A stretch of DNA of 64,000 nt from Deltaproteobacteria bacterium (GTDB lineage Bacteria > Desulfobacterota > DSM-4660 > Desulfatiglandales > HGW-15), in assembly GCA_016932235.1 (NCBI GenBank), contig JAFGDF010000355.1, positions 1-64,000 of the forward strand. The letters run 5' to 3'. The notes below the pieces were generated by a model. That model ran no database searches. It was not told the DNA's origin and worked only from the letters and a program-made list of their open reading frames with translations. Both the position numbers and the translations under genes were made by a program. Below, piece after piece: positions 35,813 to 44,200 of the stretch; the stretch's first letter is position 1, and every line of letters starts with the position of its first letter.

Positions 35813-35948
35813 CAAATTTTAAATTTTCCTTCAGCAGGCTGCAGGGAATCAATCAAATGATAAGAAGTTTGCCTATTGTGATACGATCGCCAAACTCATT
35901 AATAATTACGGGGAAGGCGTTAGCTCTGCATTTTTAAACAGTAAAAAG

Positions 35949-37223
35949 ATGAAGAAGAAGATAAAAGAGGGAAATTTTATTCCATCACCGGAATATCTGG
36001 CACGTGAGAAACGCGTAAAGGATGCCTTTGATCTCAAAATACCGGACCGGATTCCAATTCTGATGTACCCGGGATATCTTATAGCTGAAATGGGTGGTGT
36101 TACTCGAAAGGAACTTTACGATAACCCGGATAAGTCCCAGGAGATTCTGGAAAAAATAGCACTTCAGTTTCAACCTGATATGATTACAGGCCTGTTTGAC
36201 AGTCCGGAACCCAGCAGATTGCTGGGTGATCAAATGACCAGGTGGCCGGGTTATGGGTTAGGCCCCGATGATTCGTTTCAGTTCCATGAGCAGGAATTCA
36301 TGAAGGATAGCGACTATGATTCCTTTTTATTGGACCCGTCTGATTATGCCATCAGGACCTATCTGCCCCGAGCCTTTAGTAAAATGAAGGGATTGTCTCA
36401 ACTTCCTCCCTTTGGTATGTCTTTATTCGGTTTTTATAATCTTCGAAGCCTCCTCGCCCTTACTGATCCTTCCGTTGTCGCCGCGTTGAACGCGCTTTCC
36501 GCAGCCACCCGGGAAATAGTAAAGAAACATGCGCGGAGCGCGCGTTCAATGCGACGCCTTGCGGAAATAGGGTTTCCGGGCCCATTTTTTCTGGCAGGTG
36601 CTTTGCTTGAGGCTCCATTTGATTTCATGGCTGACACACTTCGCGGGATGCGCGGGATATTCCTTGATATGATGCGAATCCCGGAAAAGTTGCTTTTAGC
36701 CGAAGAAAAAGTAAAAAATATCATGCTTGAGCATGCCATAAACATGGCCCGGACGACGGGTATTAACTATGCCTCCTTTCCTTTACACAGGGGATCGGAT
36801 GGATTCATGTCGTTGGAGCATTTTGAAAAATTTTACTGGCCCCAGCTAAGGGATATGATTTTACAACTGGTTGATGCCGGTCTTAATATTTGGGTGTTCT
36901 ATGAAGGCATATGGGACCAGCGTCTGGAATACCTGGCGGAATTGCCGAGGGGCAGGACTGCCGGATTATTCCAGGACAGCGATATATTCAGGGTCAAGGA
37001 TACCCTGGGTGATACGATGTGTATTATGGGAGGCATGCCAATACCTTTGTTAATGGGTGGAACTGTCCAGGAAGTGCGTGATCATACACAAAGACTTTGT
37101 GAGCACGTGGGCAAGGGCGGTGGTTATATCATGAGCACGAATATTGCTGAATTGGAGGGCTGCAAGCCGGAACTGATTCGAACCTGGATAGACGCAACAA
37201 AGGAGTTCGGCGTGTATATTTAG
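35949..37223 (+). CDS. Uroporphyrinogen decarboxylase-fold (UroD/MtaA-like) protein
   Basis: A 424-residue protein with the UroD TIM-barrel. The start region LKIPDRIPILMYPGYLIAEMGG and the C-terminal VREHTQRLCEHVGKGGGYIMS-type strand are typical (here VRDHTQRLCE). True UroD is a single-domain enzyme of about 350 residues; related proteins in anaerobes (MtaA, CmuA, MtbA) are cobamide methyltransferases with a zinc His-x-Cys motif. Here the corresponding strand appears to read FYEGIWDQRLEYL, with no such Cys, and no corrinoid protein is encoded nearby. The ring substrate may therefore be neither porphyrin nor corrinoid. It ends the long + strand cluster; a paralogue lies at 39496-40740. The function is unknown. 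Confidence 0.82.
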   Translation: MKKKIKEGNFIPSPEYLAREKRVKDAFDLKIPDRIPILMYPGYLIAEMGGVTRKELYDNPDKSQEILEKIALQFQPDMITGLFDSPEPSRLLGDQMTRWPGYGLGPDDSFQFHEQEFMKDSDYDSFLLDPSDYAIRTYLPRAFSKMKGLSQLPPFGMSLFGFYNLRSLLALTDPSVVAALNALSAATREIVKKHARSARSMRRLAEIGFPGPFFLAGALLEAPFDFMADTLRGMRGIFLDMMRIPEKLLLAEEKVKNIMLEHAINMARTTGINYASFPLHRGSDGFMSLEHFEKFYWPQLRDMILQLVDAGLNIWVFYEGIWDQRLEYLAELPRGRTAGLFQDSDIFRVKDTLGDTMCIMGGMPIPLLMGGTVQEVRDHTQRLCEHVGKGGGYIMSTNIAELEGCKPELIRTWIDATKEFGVYI

Positions 37224-37301
37224 GATGCGCAATAAACATTATCCTTCACTAATGTCCGGGTTCAACCTTCTCTGGTCCTGATAACTATTGGAATGACCAT
37301 C

Positions 37302-37379
37302 CGCCCGCATCGTAAGGCATCATGCGTCAACCTTGCCAGGAACGAGTTTGACCGGAAAAAGAGTTCCCCCTACCGTGAT
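37302..37379 (+). repeat. Solo copy of the repeat found at 43638-43715
   Basis: These 78 bases match the reverse complement of 43638-43715 at 66 of 78 positions by direct comparison, with no gaps. It lies in a 260-base gap after the UroD-like gene and before the end of the AOR gene. Both copies have an open frame encoding an ARNEFDRKK-SPYRD string, so a decayed coding fragment of a mobile element is possible. Confidence 0.65.
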
Positions 37380-37483
37380 CTTTATGCGATTTCCTGAACG
37401 GACATGAATAATAAACACTGAAAGTTATATAAAAACCCATAAGGATCGATAATATCTTTATGGGTTTTGTGGATTTTGACAAC

Positions 37484-39322
37484 TTAAAAAAGCTCTTCCA
37501 CCTTTTCCGGAAGAGGCACTCCGTTTTCATCCCAGCCCATTAAGGTGTAATAATATTTAACGGCTTTCTTATATGCCGAACGGTCAACTTTCAGGTTGGC
37601 GAGTGCCCCATCAGTGGTTGGTTGAAAAAAACGTTCGGGCATTTCATCATCCTTGACTGATAAGCCTTCACGAAGATTAAAGAGTCTCATAAGAGTCACA
37701 ATCCTTTCCGCCGTTCTAAGCAGTTCTGGTATCCCGGTATCCCATCCGGTTACCGCTTCAACCAGTTGAGCCATCTGTTTGAAAGTGATACCCGTAAAAT
37801 GGCAGGCGGCCAGGGAGTCATATAGAATATTTTGAAACTGCACCAATCTGAACAGGGCCACTTTTTTTGGACCAAGATCATTCGCCTTAAGAGGTGTCAG
37901 AAACCCGAGCGGTTCATATTGTTTGAAGAAAAAATCGCGCTCCAAAAGACCGTCCGGTTGAGCCGCACAGTGATCCGCTCCGGTCGGTGAAACAGTGAAG
38001 CCCAGGGCTAAGGCGGAACCTATCCTTGGCTCGTGCATCCCGGGTTCAAGACCTTTAACATGCAAGGCAAAATCCTGACAGGCTTTTCCAAATCTTTTAG
38101 ACATTCTGGCAGTTCCTTCGGCCAATATTTTGCCAAAGCCTTCTCTCCTGGCAATCAGCTCAATAGCCTTAAGCATTGCCTCGCTATTTCCCCATTTCAA
38201 TTCCAAACCACCCGTATCCTCTTTTGTTAACAACCCCTTCTCATAACACTCCATTGCGAATGCTATCGTGCTTCCGGTTGAAATCGTATCAATGGAATAG
38301 GCGTTACAGCGCTCATTCCCTTTGACAATGGCTTTAAGATCTTCAATACCGCAGTCAGATCCAAGGGCGGCAAGGGTTTCATATTCCGGTCCACCGTATT
38401 CCGGATCAACTCTATAGGGTTCATCGAATTTGACCACCTTTTTACATTTTACATGACAGGCAAAGCAGCCTTTCATGCCGACACGGATAGTATCTTTTAT
38501 TACGCCGGCGTGAATTTTGTTAACACCGGGGAAGGTCCCGTCCCTGAAATTTCTTATGGGCAGATCGCCTGTATTTTCCTGTGCGAGCATGGAGGGGCCT
38601 CCGGTACCATATTCCGACTGGGGGAATGGGTGGCTTAGCTGCTTGCGTATTTCCCTGAATTTTTCTTCATCGGCTATTGAAGGCAATGTATGGCCTCTGA
38701 CCGCAATGGCCTTGAGGTTTTTTGATCCCATAACAGCGCCCATTCCGCCCCTTCCTGCTGCATCATGACAGCCTTCCATAATACAGGCAAAGCGAACCAT
38801 GTTCTCACCTCCGGGACCGATCATGGCAACCTGTATTTTTTTGTCGCCGAGCTCGGTTCTGATGATGGTTTCGGTCTCAAGGGTTTCCTTGCCCCAGAGG
38901 TGACCCGCGTCCATAATTTCCGCGTTTCCATCATGCACCCAGAGAAAAACAGGCTTCTCAGATCTGCCTTCAACGATAATCGCGTCAAAGCCTGCTCGTT
39001 TCAGTTCCGCCATCCAGTGCCCTCCGACTTCAGACTTTGCTATGCCTTTACTCAACGGTGATTTTGTTCCTATACAGTTTCGCGACGCGCCGGGAATCTT
39101 GAACCCGCTGATTGGTCCAAGGGCGAAGATTATTTTATTTTCAGGGCTTAGCGCGTCTACTCCTTGCTTCAGTTCATTCCACAGATAGTATGCAATAAAT
39201 CCGGCTCCGCCGAGGTATTTCCGACATACTTCTTCACCGATCTTTTCGGGCTGAACCCTTTTGAGAGTCAGGTCGACTCTCAAGACTTGGCCGTTATAAC
39301 CGTTGGGGATGTCTTTTGTCAT
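37484..39322 (-). CDS. Aldehyde:ferredoxin oxidoreductase (AOR family, tungsten/molybdopterin)
   Basis: A 612-residue AOR-family enzyme that interconverts carboxylic acids and aldehydes with ferredoxin, or performs related low-potential redox chemistry. Domain 1 holds the pterin-binding region with GTKSPLSKGIAKSEVGGHWMAE-type residues near 85-105. The [4Fe-4S] ligands are Cys286, Cys289, Cys293 and Cys507, in the family spacing. FTVSPTGADHC precedes the last Cys. Benzoyl-CoA reductase BamB subunits share this fold and are about 650 residues; the short length and lack of partner bam genes favour a plain AOR. It is divergent from the second UroD gene and shares with it an operator-bearing bidirectional promoter. 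Confidence 0.92.
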   Translation of the reverse strand: MTKDIPNGYNGQVLRVDLTLKRVQPEKIGEEVCRKYLGGAGFIAYYLWNELKQGVDALSPENKIIFALGPISGFKIPGASRNCIGTKSPLSKGIAKSEVGGHWMAELKRAGFDAIIVEGRSEKPVFLWVHDGNAEIMDAGHLWGKETLETETIIRTELGDKKIQVAMIGPGGENMVRFACIMEGCHDAAGRGGMGAVMGSKNLKAIAVRGHTLPSIADEEKFREIRKQLSHPFPQSEYGTGGPSMLAQENTGDLPIRNFRDGTFPGVNKIHAGVIKDTIRVGMKGCFACHVKCKKVVKFDEPYRVDPEYGGPEYETLAALGSDCGIEDLKAIVKGNERCNAYSIDTISTGSTIAFAMECYEKGLLTKEDTGGLELKWGNSEAMLKAIELIARREGFGKILAEGTARMSKRFGKACQDFALHVKGLEPGMHEPRIGSALALGFTVSPTGADHCAAQPDGLLERDFFFKQYEPLGFLTPLKANDLGPKKVALFRLVQFQNILYDSLAACHFTGITFKQMAQLVEAVTGWDTGIPELLRTAERIVTLMRLFNLREGLSVKDDEMPERFFQPTTDGALANLKVDRSAYKKAVKYYYTLMGWDENGVPLPEKVEELF

Positions 39323-39434
39323 GCTTGTTATCCTCTCTTTCTTGATCGCAAAAAAATCATATTTTAGAAATATATAAACGATGCCCTATTCTCATCGTGA
39401 ATGATAAGAAGATTATGAACGAATTCCATTTTTC

Positions 39435-39468
39435 TTGACAACATATCAATCGATCGATATGGTGTCAA
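39435..39468. promoter_or_regulatory. Symmetric bidirectional promoter with TetR-type operator (AOR / UroD-CocE)
   Basis: On the + strand TTGACA (39435-39440) and TATGGT (39458-39463) have a 17-base spacer. On the minus strand TTGACA (39463-39468) and TATGTT (39440-39445) also have a 17-base spacer. Both spacers contain ATCAATCGATCGAT. One bound repressor would therefore silence AOR and the UroD-CocE pair together. The motifs are seen directly; the regulator is inferred. Confidence 0.78.
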
Positions 39469-39495
39469 TATCTTAATATTTGTAAGGGAGATCAA

Positions 39496-40740
39496 GTGGA
39501 GAAAGACCCTAAAGATCTTTACCGGGAGAGAGAAAAGAGGATCAGCGATGCAATCAGCCTGAAAACGCCTGACAGGGTTCCGGTTATGCTTGAGCTGAGT
39601 TATCTGCCTGCGAAATATATGGGAACAACCTGTGAAGCGGCTTACTATGATTATGACCTCTGGTTGGAAGCGTATTGTAAAGCCCTTGAAGATCTTGCGC
39701 CCGACATGGTTCAGATCGCACCGTTTTTTCCTGGAAAAATATATGAAATCCTCGATCCCAGACAGCTCCGGTTGCCGGGTCAGGGGATTGATCCCCGTCA
39801 TTCACATCAATTTATCGAGCAGGAATGTCTTAAAGCCGATGAATATGATCATTTTATGGAAGACCACTCTGATTTTTTATTACGGCGTTATCTTCCACGC
39901 ATATTCGGGGCGCTTGAACCTTTTAGCAAAATGCCTCCCTTTCTGGAAACAGCTTCAGATTATCGGGCAATCGCCAGGCTGGTTGAACCTTTTGCAAGAC
40001 CGGAAATCCAGGCAGCACTTGAAAAAATGGTAAAAGCCGGCCAGGAGGCTTCAAAATGGCGCCCCAGGATAGAGGCTTTTGGTATAAAGATTGAGGAGCT
40101 CGGTTTCCCTCTGTACGGTACTGGAGGTGAACACGTGCCTTTTGATCACCTTTCATATCACGTCAGGGGACTGCACGGGATATACATGGATATGTATCGC
40201 CAGCCGGAGAAGCTCATAGAAGTATTTGACTGGCTGATGCCTTTGATAATAAATAAGGCGTTAAAAAGGGCCAATGCGAGCAATAGAAAACGGGTCTATT
40301 TTGCACTTCACCGGGGATCAGGAATCTTTATGTCTCCCGAGCAATTCGAGACATTTTACTGGCCTTATGTAAAGAAGCTTGTTAACGCCTTGGTGGATGA
40401 GGAATTTATACCCTGCCTGTTTCTCGAAGGAGACTACACGTCACGTTTGGAGTACTTTCTTGAGCTGCCCAAAGGCAGGGTGCTCTGTCGTTTTGATTCC
40501 TCTGATCTCTTTAAAGCAAAAGAGGTGCTCAAGGGGCATGTCTGTATTATGGGGGATGTGCCCTGTTCTCTCCTGCAGCTGGGATCACAACAGGAGGTTC
40601 GGGACTACTGCAAGAGGATTATAGACGTGGTCGGAAAAGGTGGTGGTTTTATCATTGCACCCGGCAGCGCTCCTGACGATGTTAAACCGGAGAATGTCAA
40701 GGCAATGGTTGATTATACGAAGGAATACGGTGTATATTAA
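39496..40740 (+). CDS. Uroporphyrinogen decarboxylase-fold (UroD/MtaA-like) protein, second copy
   Basis: A 414-residue paralogue of the protein at 35949-37223, about a third or more identical by eye. The start is a GTG at 39496 after AAGGGAG. LKTPDRVPVMLELSYLPAKYMG opens the barrel, and VRDYCKRIIDVVGKGGGFIIAPGSAP closes it. The strand that holds His-x-Cys in MtaA-type methyltransferases reads LFLEGDYTSRLEYFLELPKG, again without the Cys but with a shared EG....RLEY pattern between the two copies. It precedes a CocE-like gene by 33 bases under the bidirectional operator promoter. Methyl transfer, decarboxylation or lyase chemistry on a ring compound are all possible; none is shown. Confidence 0.82.
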   Translation: MEKDPKDLYREREKRISDAISLKTPDRVPVMLELSYLPAKYMGTTCEAAYYDYDLWLEAYCKALEDLAPDMVQIAPFFPGKIYEILDPRQLRLPGQGIDPRHSHQFIEQECLKADEYDHFMEDHSDFLLRRYLPRIFGALEPFSKMPPFLETASDYRAIARLVEPFARPEIQAALEKMVKAGQEASKWRPRIEAFGIKIEELGFPLYGTGGEHVPFDHLSYHVRGLHGIYMDMYRQPEKLIEVFDWLMPLIINKALKRANASNRKRVYFALHRGSGIFMSPEQFETFYWPYVKKLVNALVDEEFIPCLFLEGDYTSRLEYFLELPKGRVLCRFDSSDLFKAKEVLKGHVCIMGDVPCSLLQLGSQQEVRDYCKRIIDVVGKGGGFIIAPGSAPDDVKPENVKAMVDYTKEYGVY

Positions 40741-40773
40741 TATATCAGATAAAAAGGAAAAAGGAGATGAACG

Positions 40774-42510
40774 ATGGATGCTATTATCGGCACAGGGATG
40801 ATATCAAAAAGAGAATATGAAATTATTGGAGAAAAGAATATATCTGTACCCATGAGTGATGGCATTAGTATCGATGTTGATATTTTTCGACCTGATGGGG
40901 ATGGAAAATTTCCGGTCCTCCTTGGAATATCTGCGTTTAACAAGGACATACAGTCAAAACGAGTCTGGCCGGCTGCAACAAGAACCCGGCGGATACAGGG
41001 CGTTCCTGATGCGTGCCTTGAGGCCGGCCCCATGGATTTTTTTGTCAGGCGTGGTTATGTCCATATAATCGGAAGTATTCGCGGAACAGGCTTATCAGGT
41101 GGCGTATATAATTATTTATCACCCCGGGAAGTAAAGGATGTATATGAGGTTATCGAATGGGCGGCAGAGCAGCCCTGGTGCAACGGAAACGTGGGCATGA
41201 TCGGTTTGGGATATTTTGCCGCAATGCATACCCTGGTAGCGGCGTTAAAACCCCCTCATTTAAAGGTTATTACTCCCATCGGCGGTTTTATGGATAATTA
41301 CCGGGAATTCTGGTATCCGGGGGGAATACTCCAGAAAGGTTTTGCCAGGTGGCTTGCATCATTGGTGAATTTTGATATCCACGCACAGGAGAGTGAACTC
41401 AGGAATGAGCTTGGCGATGAAGGGTATAAAAAGGCAATAGATCTTGCCCTGCAGGACAAAGATTTAAACGGCGCGCCTGAGATCATTGAGGCGCTGAAGA
41501 ATCCGGACCAGATGGGTAATGCCCCTTATCTGGACCTTATTCTTCATCCTACCGACGGACCGTACTGGCGGGAACGTGACATAGACTACAGGACGATTGA
41601 AGTGCCGATTTATCTCGGAGCCGCGGCTCATCGTCCTGGTCCATTTAACCACTGGCAGGAAATTAAATCACCGAAAAAATTAATATTTTTTCCACCGACC
41701 TATACTGATAGACCCTTCTATCAGATATCCTGGGAGCAGTTGCGATGGTTTGATTTCTGGCTGAAGGGGATAGACACAGGTATTATGGATGAACCACCGG
41801 TCAAGATGTTTGTCCAGGGATCAGATGATTGGATCATGGCTGAAGATTTCCCGATCCCGGGGACCAGATGGATTCCCTTTAACCTCCATGAAAACAAGAG
41901 CTTGTGCGAGATAGAGCCGTGGCCCGAAGCGGCGTCAGCTTCTTATGACGATTCACCCGAAAACCGAGGATGGTTGCAATATTATTCAGCGCCGCTCGTT
42001 GAAAACACAGAAATGGCGGGTCCTATCGTGTTGAACCTCTATGCTTCATGCCGGGGAACAGATATGAATTTCTTTATAAGCCTGTGGGATGTGGATGCGG
42101 AAGGTGAAGAGAAAAGGCTCAGCCAGGGATATCTGAAGGCATCACACCGTGAACTGGATGAAGAGAGATCAAAACCATGGCTGCCTTATCACACTCATAC
42201 AAATCCCCAACCCCTCAAGCCGGGGAAAATATATTCCTTTGCCATCAGTCTAAATCCGACAGCAAATTTATTTAAAGCCGGGCACAGGATTATGCTCAAG
42301 ATAAGCAGTGCGGATGATAAACCCAAGGATTTATATCAGGTTGGACATGAACATTTAATCAGCCAGACGCCGAACACAATAACAATATATCATAACGCCG
42401 AATATCCTTCTCACCTGCTCTTGCCGATAACCAAGGGAAATATAGTCGGAACCTATGTATCAGGAGGCGATATCAGTCTGAAGAGCAGAGAGTTTATGAA
42501 AAACGAGTAA
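40774..42510 (+). CDS. CocE/NonD-like alpha/beta-hydrolase fold protein lacking the catalytic triad, second copy
   Basis: A 578-residue close paralogue of the protein at 24349-26091; long stretches are identical, such as WPEAASASYDDSPENRG and ISSADD. Domain order is the same: alpha/beta-hydrolase core, cap, and a C-terminal jelly roll. The nucleophile elbow is GLGYFA with Gly146 replacing Ser; the acid and His segments read GAAAHRP and FPPTYTDRP. The C terminus GNIVGTYVSGGDISLKSREF also matches. AAAAGGAGATG precedes the ATG. Keeping two copies with the same missing residues points to a selected function. It follows the second UroD-like gene and ends just before a strong hairpin. Confidence 0.82.
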   Translation: MDAIIGTGMISKREYEIIGEKNISVPMSDGISIDVDIFRPDGDGKFPVLLGISAFNKDIQSKRVWPAATRTRRIQGVPDACLEAGPMDFFVRRGYVHIIGSIRGTGLSGGVYNYLSPREVKDVYEVIEWAAEQPWCNGNVGMIGLGYFAAMHTLVAALKPPHLKVITPIGGFMDNYREFWYPGGILQKGFARWLASLVNFDIHAQESELRNELGDEGYKKAIDLALQDKDLNGAPEIIEALKNPDQMGNAPYLDLILHPTDGPYWRERDIDYRTIEVPIYLGAAAHRPGPFNHWQEIKSPKKLIFFPPTYTDRPFYQISWEQLRWFDFWLKGIDTGIMDEPPVKMFVQGSDDWIMAEDFPIPGTRWIPFNLHENKSLCEIEPWPEAASASYDDSPENRGWLQYYSAPLVENTEMAGPIVLNLYASCRGTDMNFFISLWDVDAEGEEKRLSQGYLKASHRELDEERSKPWLPYHTHTNPQPLKPGKIYSFAISLNPTANLFKAGHRIMLKISSADDKPKDLYQVGHEHLISQTPNTITIYHNAEYPSHLLLPITKGNIVGTYVSGGDISLKSREFMKNE

Positions 42511-42530
42511 AATCCTTTCTTAAATCTTTC

Positions 42531-42563
42531 AACAGTCTGTCGGGCTTTGTCCGACAGACTGTT
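42531..42563. terminator. Perfect 13-bp palindrome between convergent genes
   Basis: AACAGTCTGTCGG (42531-42543) and CCGACAGACTGTT (42551-42563) form a perfect 13-bp stem with a seven-base loop, between the CocE-like gene and the convergent WYL regulator. The U-run is poor, but the position fits a bidirectional transcription end. It is the best copy of the CTGTCGG palindrome seen also at 5358-5394 and 50862-50893. Confidence 0.65.
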
Positions 42564-42605
42564 AGTGCTGACCGCGGCCCTCTATGAAAATGCCTGGAGA
42601 GGGAA

Positions 42606-43583
42606 TCAGGAATAAATCTTCTTCATCGATTCGATGATCTCAGTGATCTGTTTCCTCAGGATCTCCGGTTCTAAAACTTCAACCATGTTGCCCCAGCCAA
42701 GAACCCATGCCCTGAAATCCCGCGTGGGTCTGATTCGGAGCGTCATGATAATAGAACCATCAGGCTGTTCTTTTATCTTCTGAGAAGGGTGCCATTCGGT
42801 TTCCATGATTGACTTGCTGATAATTTTATTGAAATGCAGCCGCACCGTTCTCGCTTCCATATCCCTGTAAGATCCCCAGACGGAATCAAGGTAATCGATT
42901 ACATTGAAATCTGAGGGTATTTCATAAGTTTCGGGTTCTATATGGACTTCCCCGATAATTCGATCAATTTTATAGGTCAACACATCCCTTTTAAGAGGAG
43001 AATGGGCAATTACATAGCTTGATCGGGACAGGGCTGCGGGTTCGATGAAATAGGGTTCGATGACTTGTTCCACCGGCTCTTCCCCCGTGATATCCTGAAA
43101 TCTGATCCTTACTCGATGCTGTGAGAGCCAGGCTTCAGCGAGCTTTTCAAAATTCTTTATCTTTGTCTTATTCTTTTTCGGATATTTTTCGATGTAGTCC
43201 AGCGTATCCTGGACCCGTTTCTTCAGGGTAGGTGGCATAACTGTGTTCAGTTTCATGAACGTGGAGATGATATCCGAACTGCATTGATTAGACATTGCCT
43301 GCATCGCGCGAACTGCAAGGAAGATATTCATGGCTTCCATGGGGGTAAATGAAATTGGAGGCAGAAAGTATCCCTCCACAATGCCCCTCCGGCTCCCTTC
43401 TTCCCAGATCGGCACATCCAGTTCTGTCTCAAGGGCCTTGAGATCACGATATACGGTCCTTTCACTGATATCACATTTTCGGGCAATATCGTTTACCTTT
43501 ATTCCTTGTGGATATTGCCATAAAATGACCTGCAGTTTCAGCAATCGTGCTGTTCGATCCCTTTTTCTCCAGGACCCGTCCAT
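42606..43583 (-). CDS. HTH-WYL domain transcriptional regulator
   Basis: A 325-residue DeoR/YafY-like regulator. The N-terminal winged helix has VNDIARKCDISERTVYRDLKALE (about 35-57). The middle domain is the WYL fold, with ALSRSSYVIAHSPLKRDVLTYKIDRI (the WYL triad reads SYV), and a C-terminal WCX-like extension follows (RLHFNKIISKSIMETEWH). WYL domains bind nucleic acid or small ligands. Its gene is convergent with the CocE-like gene and 58 bases from a repeat element upstream. Which genes it controls is not evident. Confidence 0.88.
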   Translation of the reverse strand: MDGSWRKRDRTARLLKLQVILWQYPQGIKVNDIARKCDISERTVYRDLKALETELDVPIWEEGSRRGIVEGYFLPPISFTPMEAMNIFLAVRAMQAMSNQCSSDIISTFMKLNTVMPPTLKKRVQDTLDYIEKYPKKNKTKIKNFEKLAEAWLSQHRVRIRFQDITGEEPVEQVIEPYFIEPAALSRSSYVIAHSPLKRDVLTYKIDRIIGEVHIEPETYEIPSDFNVIDYLDSVWGSYRDMEARTVRLHFNKIISKSIMETEWHPSQKIKEQPDGSIIMTLRIRPTRDFRAWVLGWGNMVEVLEPEILRKQITEIIESMKKIYS

Positions 43584-43640
43584 ATTCCCTTTCCAGGTTT
43601 AGTGCGCGAATTCAGCAGGTTATAATGAGTTTTAATAATC

Positions 43641-43880
43641 GCGGTATGGGGAACCCTTTTTACGGTCGAACTCGTTCCTGGCTTGTTTTACGCATATTGC
43701 CTTACGAGGCGGGCGGCGGGTCATCTCAGTCGTCGTCAGGGCCAGATTAAGGTTGAACAACCGAAGAGGATTCCGCCCGCTCTCCGAGGCGTAGGCTCTC
43801 CGAGCCGGAGGCCTGGCATGCACCTTACGCTATTATCCTGCTTTCAAGGGTTTCGCCGTTAAAAGGGCTCCCCATACCGC
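43641..43880. mobile_element. 240-bp MITE-like element with 25-bp terminal inverted repeats
   Basis: The left end (43641-43665, GCGGTATGGGGAACCCTTTT and onward) and the right end (43856-43880) are inverted repeats matching at 23 of 25 positions. The inside is rich in GC palindromes (CTCTCCGAGGCGTAGGCTCTC). There is no transposase, and I could not identify a target-site duplication. The left 78 bases recur inverted at 37302-37379. The rest of the 617-base gap up to 44200 shows no gene; a GGGCCATGAGTATT string near 43940 resembles the hairpin at 11045. Confidence 0.55.
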
Positions 43881-44200
43881 TATCCTGTGACCATAGGTTG
43901 TTATTTTCATGCATTGTGGAGGCACAGAGGGCCATGAGTATTTCGTAGATTATTAATAATTTGAAAGATGTGTCAAGAAAAAACGAGAATAGATTCGGTG
44001 AGTTAGTACTGTTTATGGAGTATTTTTATCAGTCGGCAGTTTTTCGGCCCGAGTCTTGAAAAGGATCTTGATACTCGGGTTCGCTCAACAATTTACCAGC
44101 GCTTGAACAACAGCAGCCCCGGTTTTCCCCCAGACCTTTGCCGCGATGAAATGTCAGGGGGAGTTCTCTGGGACAAATAGTTGAAATTGCAGAAATCTTT

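Noticed and set aside
35880..35900. ATACGATCGCC as a fifth operator upstream of the first UroD-like gene
   Set aside because: Only the central CGATCG matches, the flanks are not palindromic, and no TTGACA box is present.
37484..39322. BamB-type benzoyl-CoA reductase subunit
   Set aside because: Length and motifs fit AOR, and none of the other bam genes are in the window.
43632..43823. 63-codon minus-strand frame overlapping the MITE-like element
   Set aside because: It has no ribosome-binding site and lies within repeat sequence; the ARNEFDRKK string shared with 37302-37379 is explained by the DNA repeat itself.
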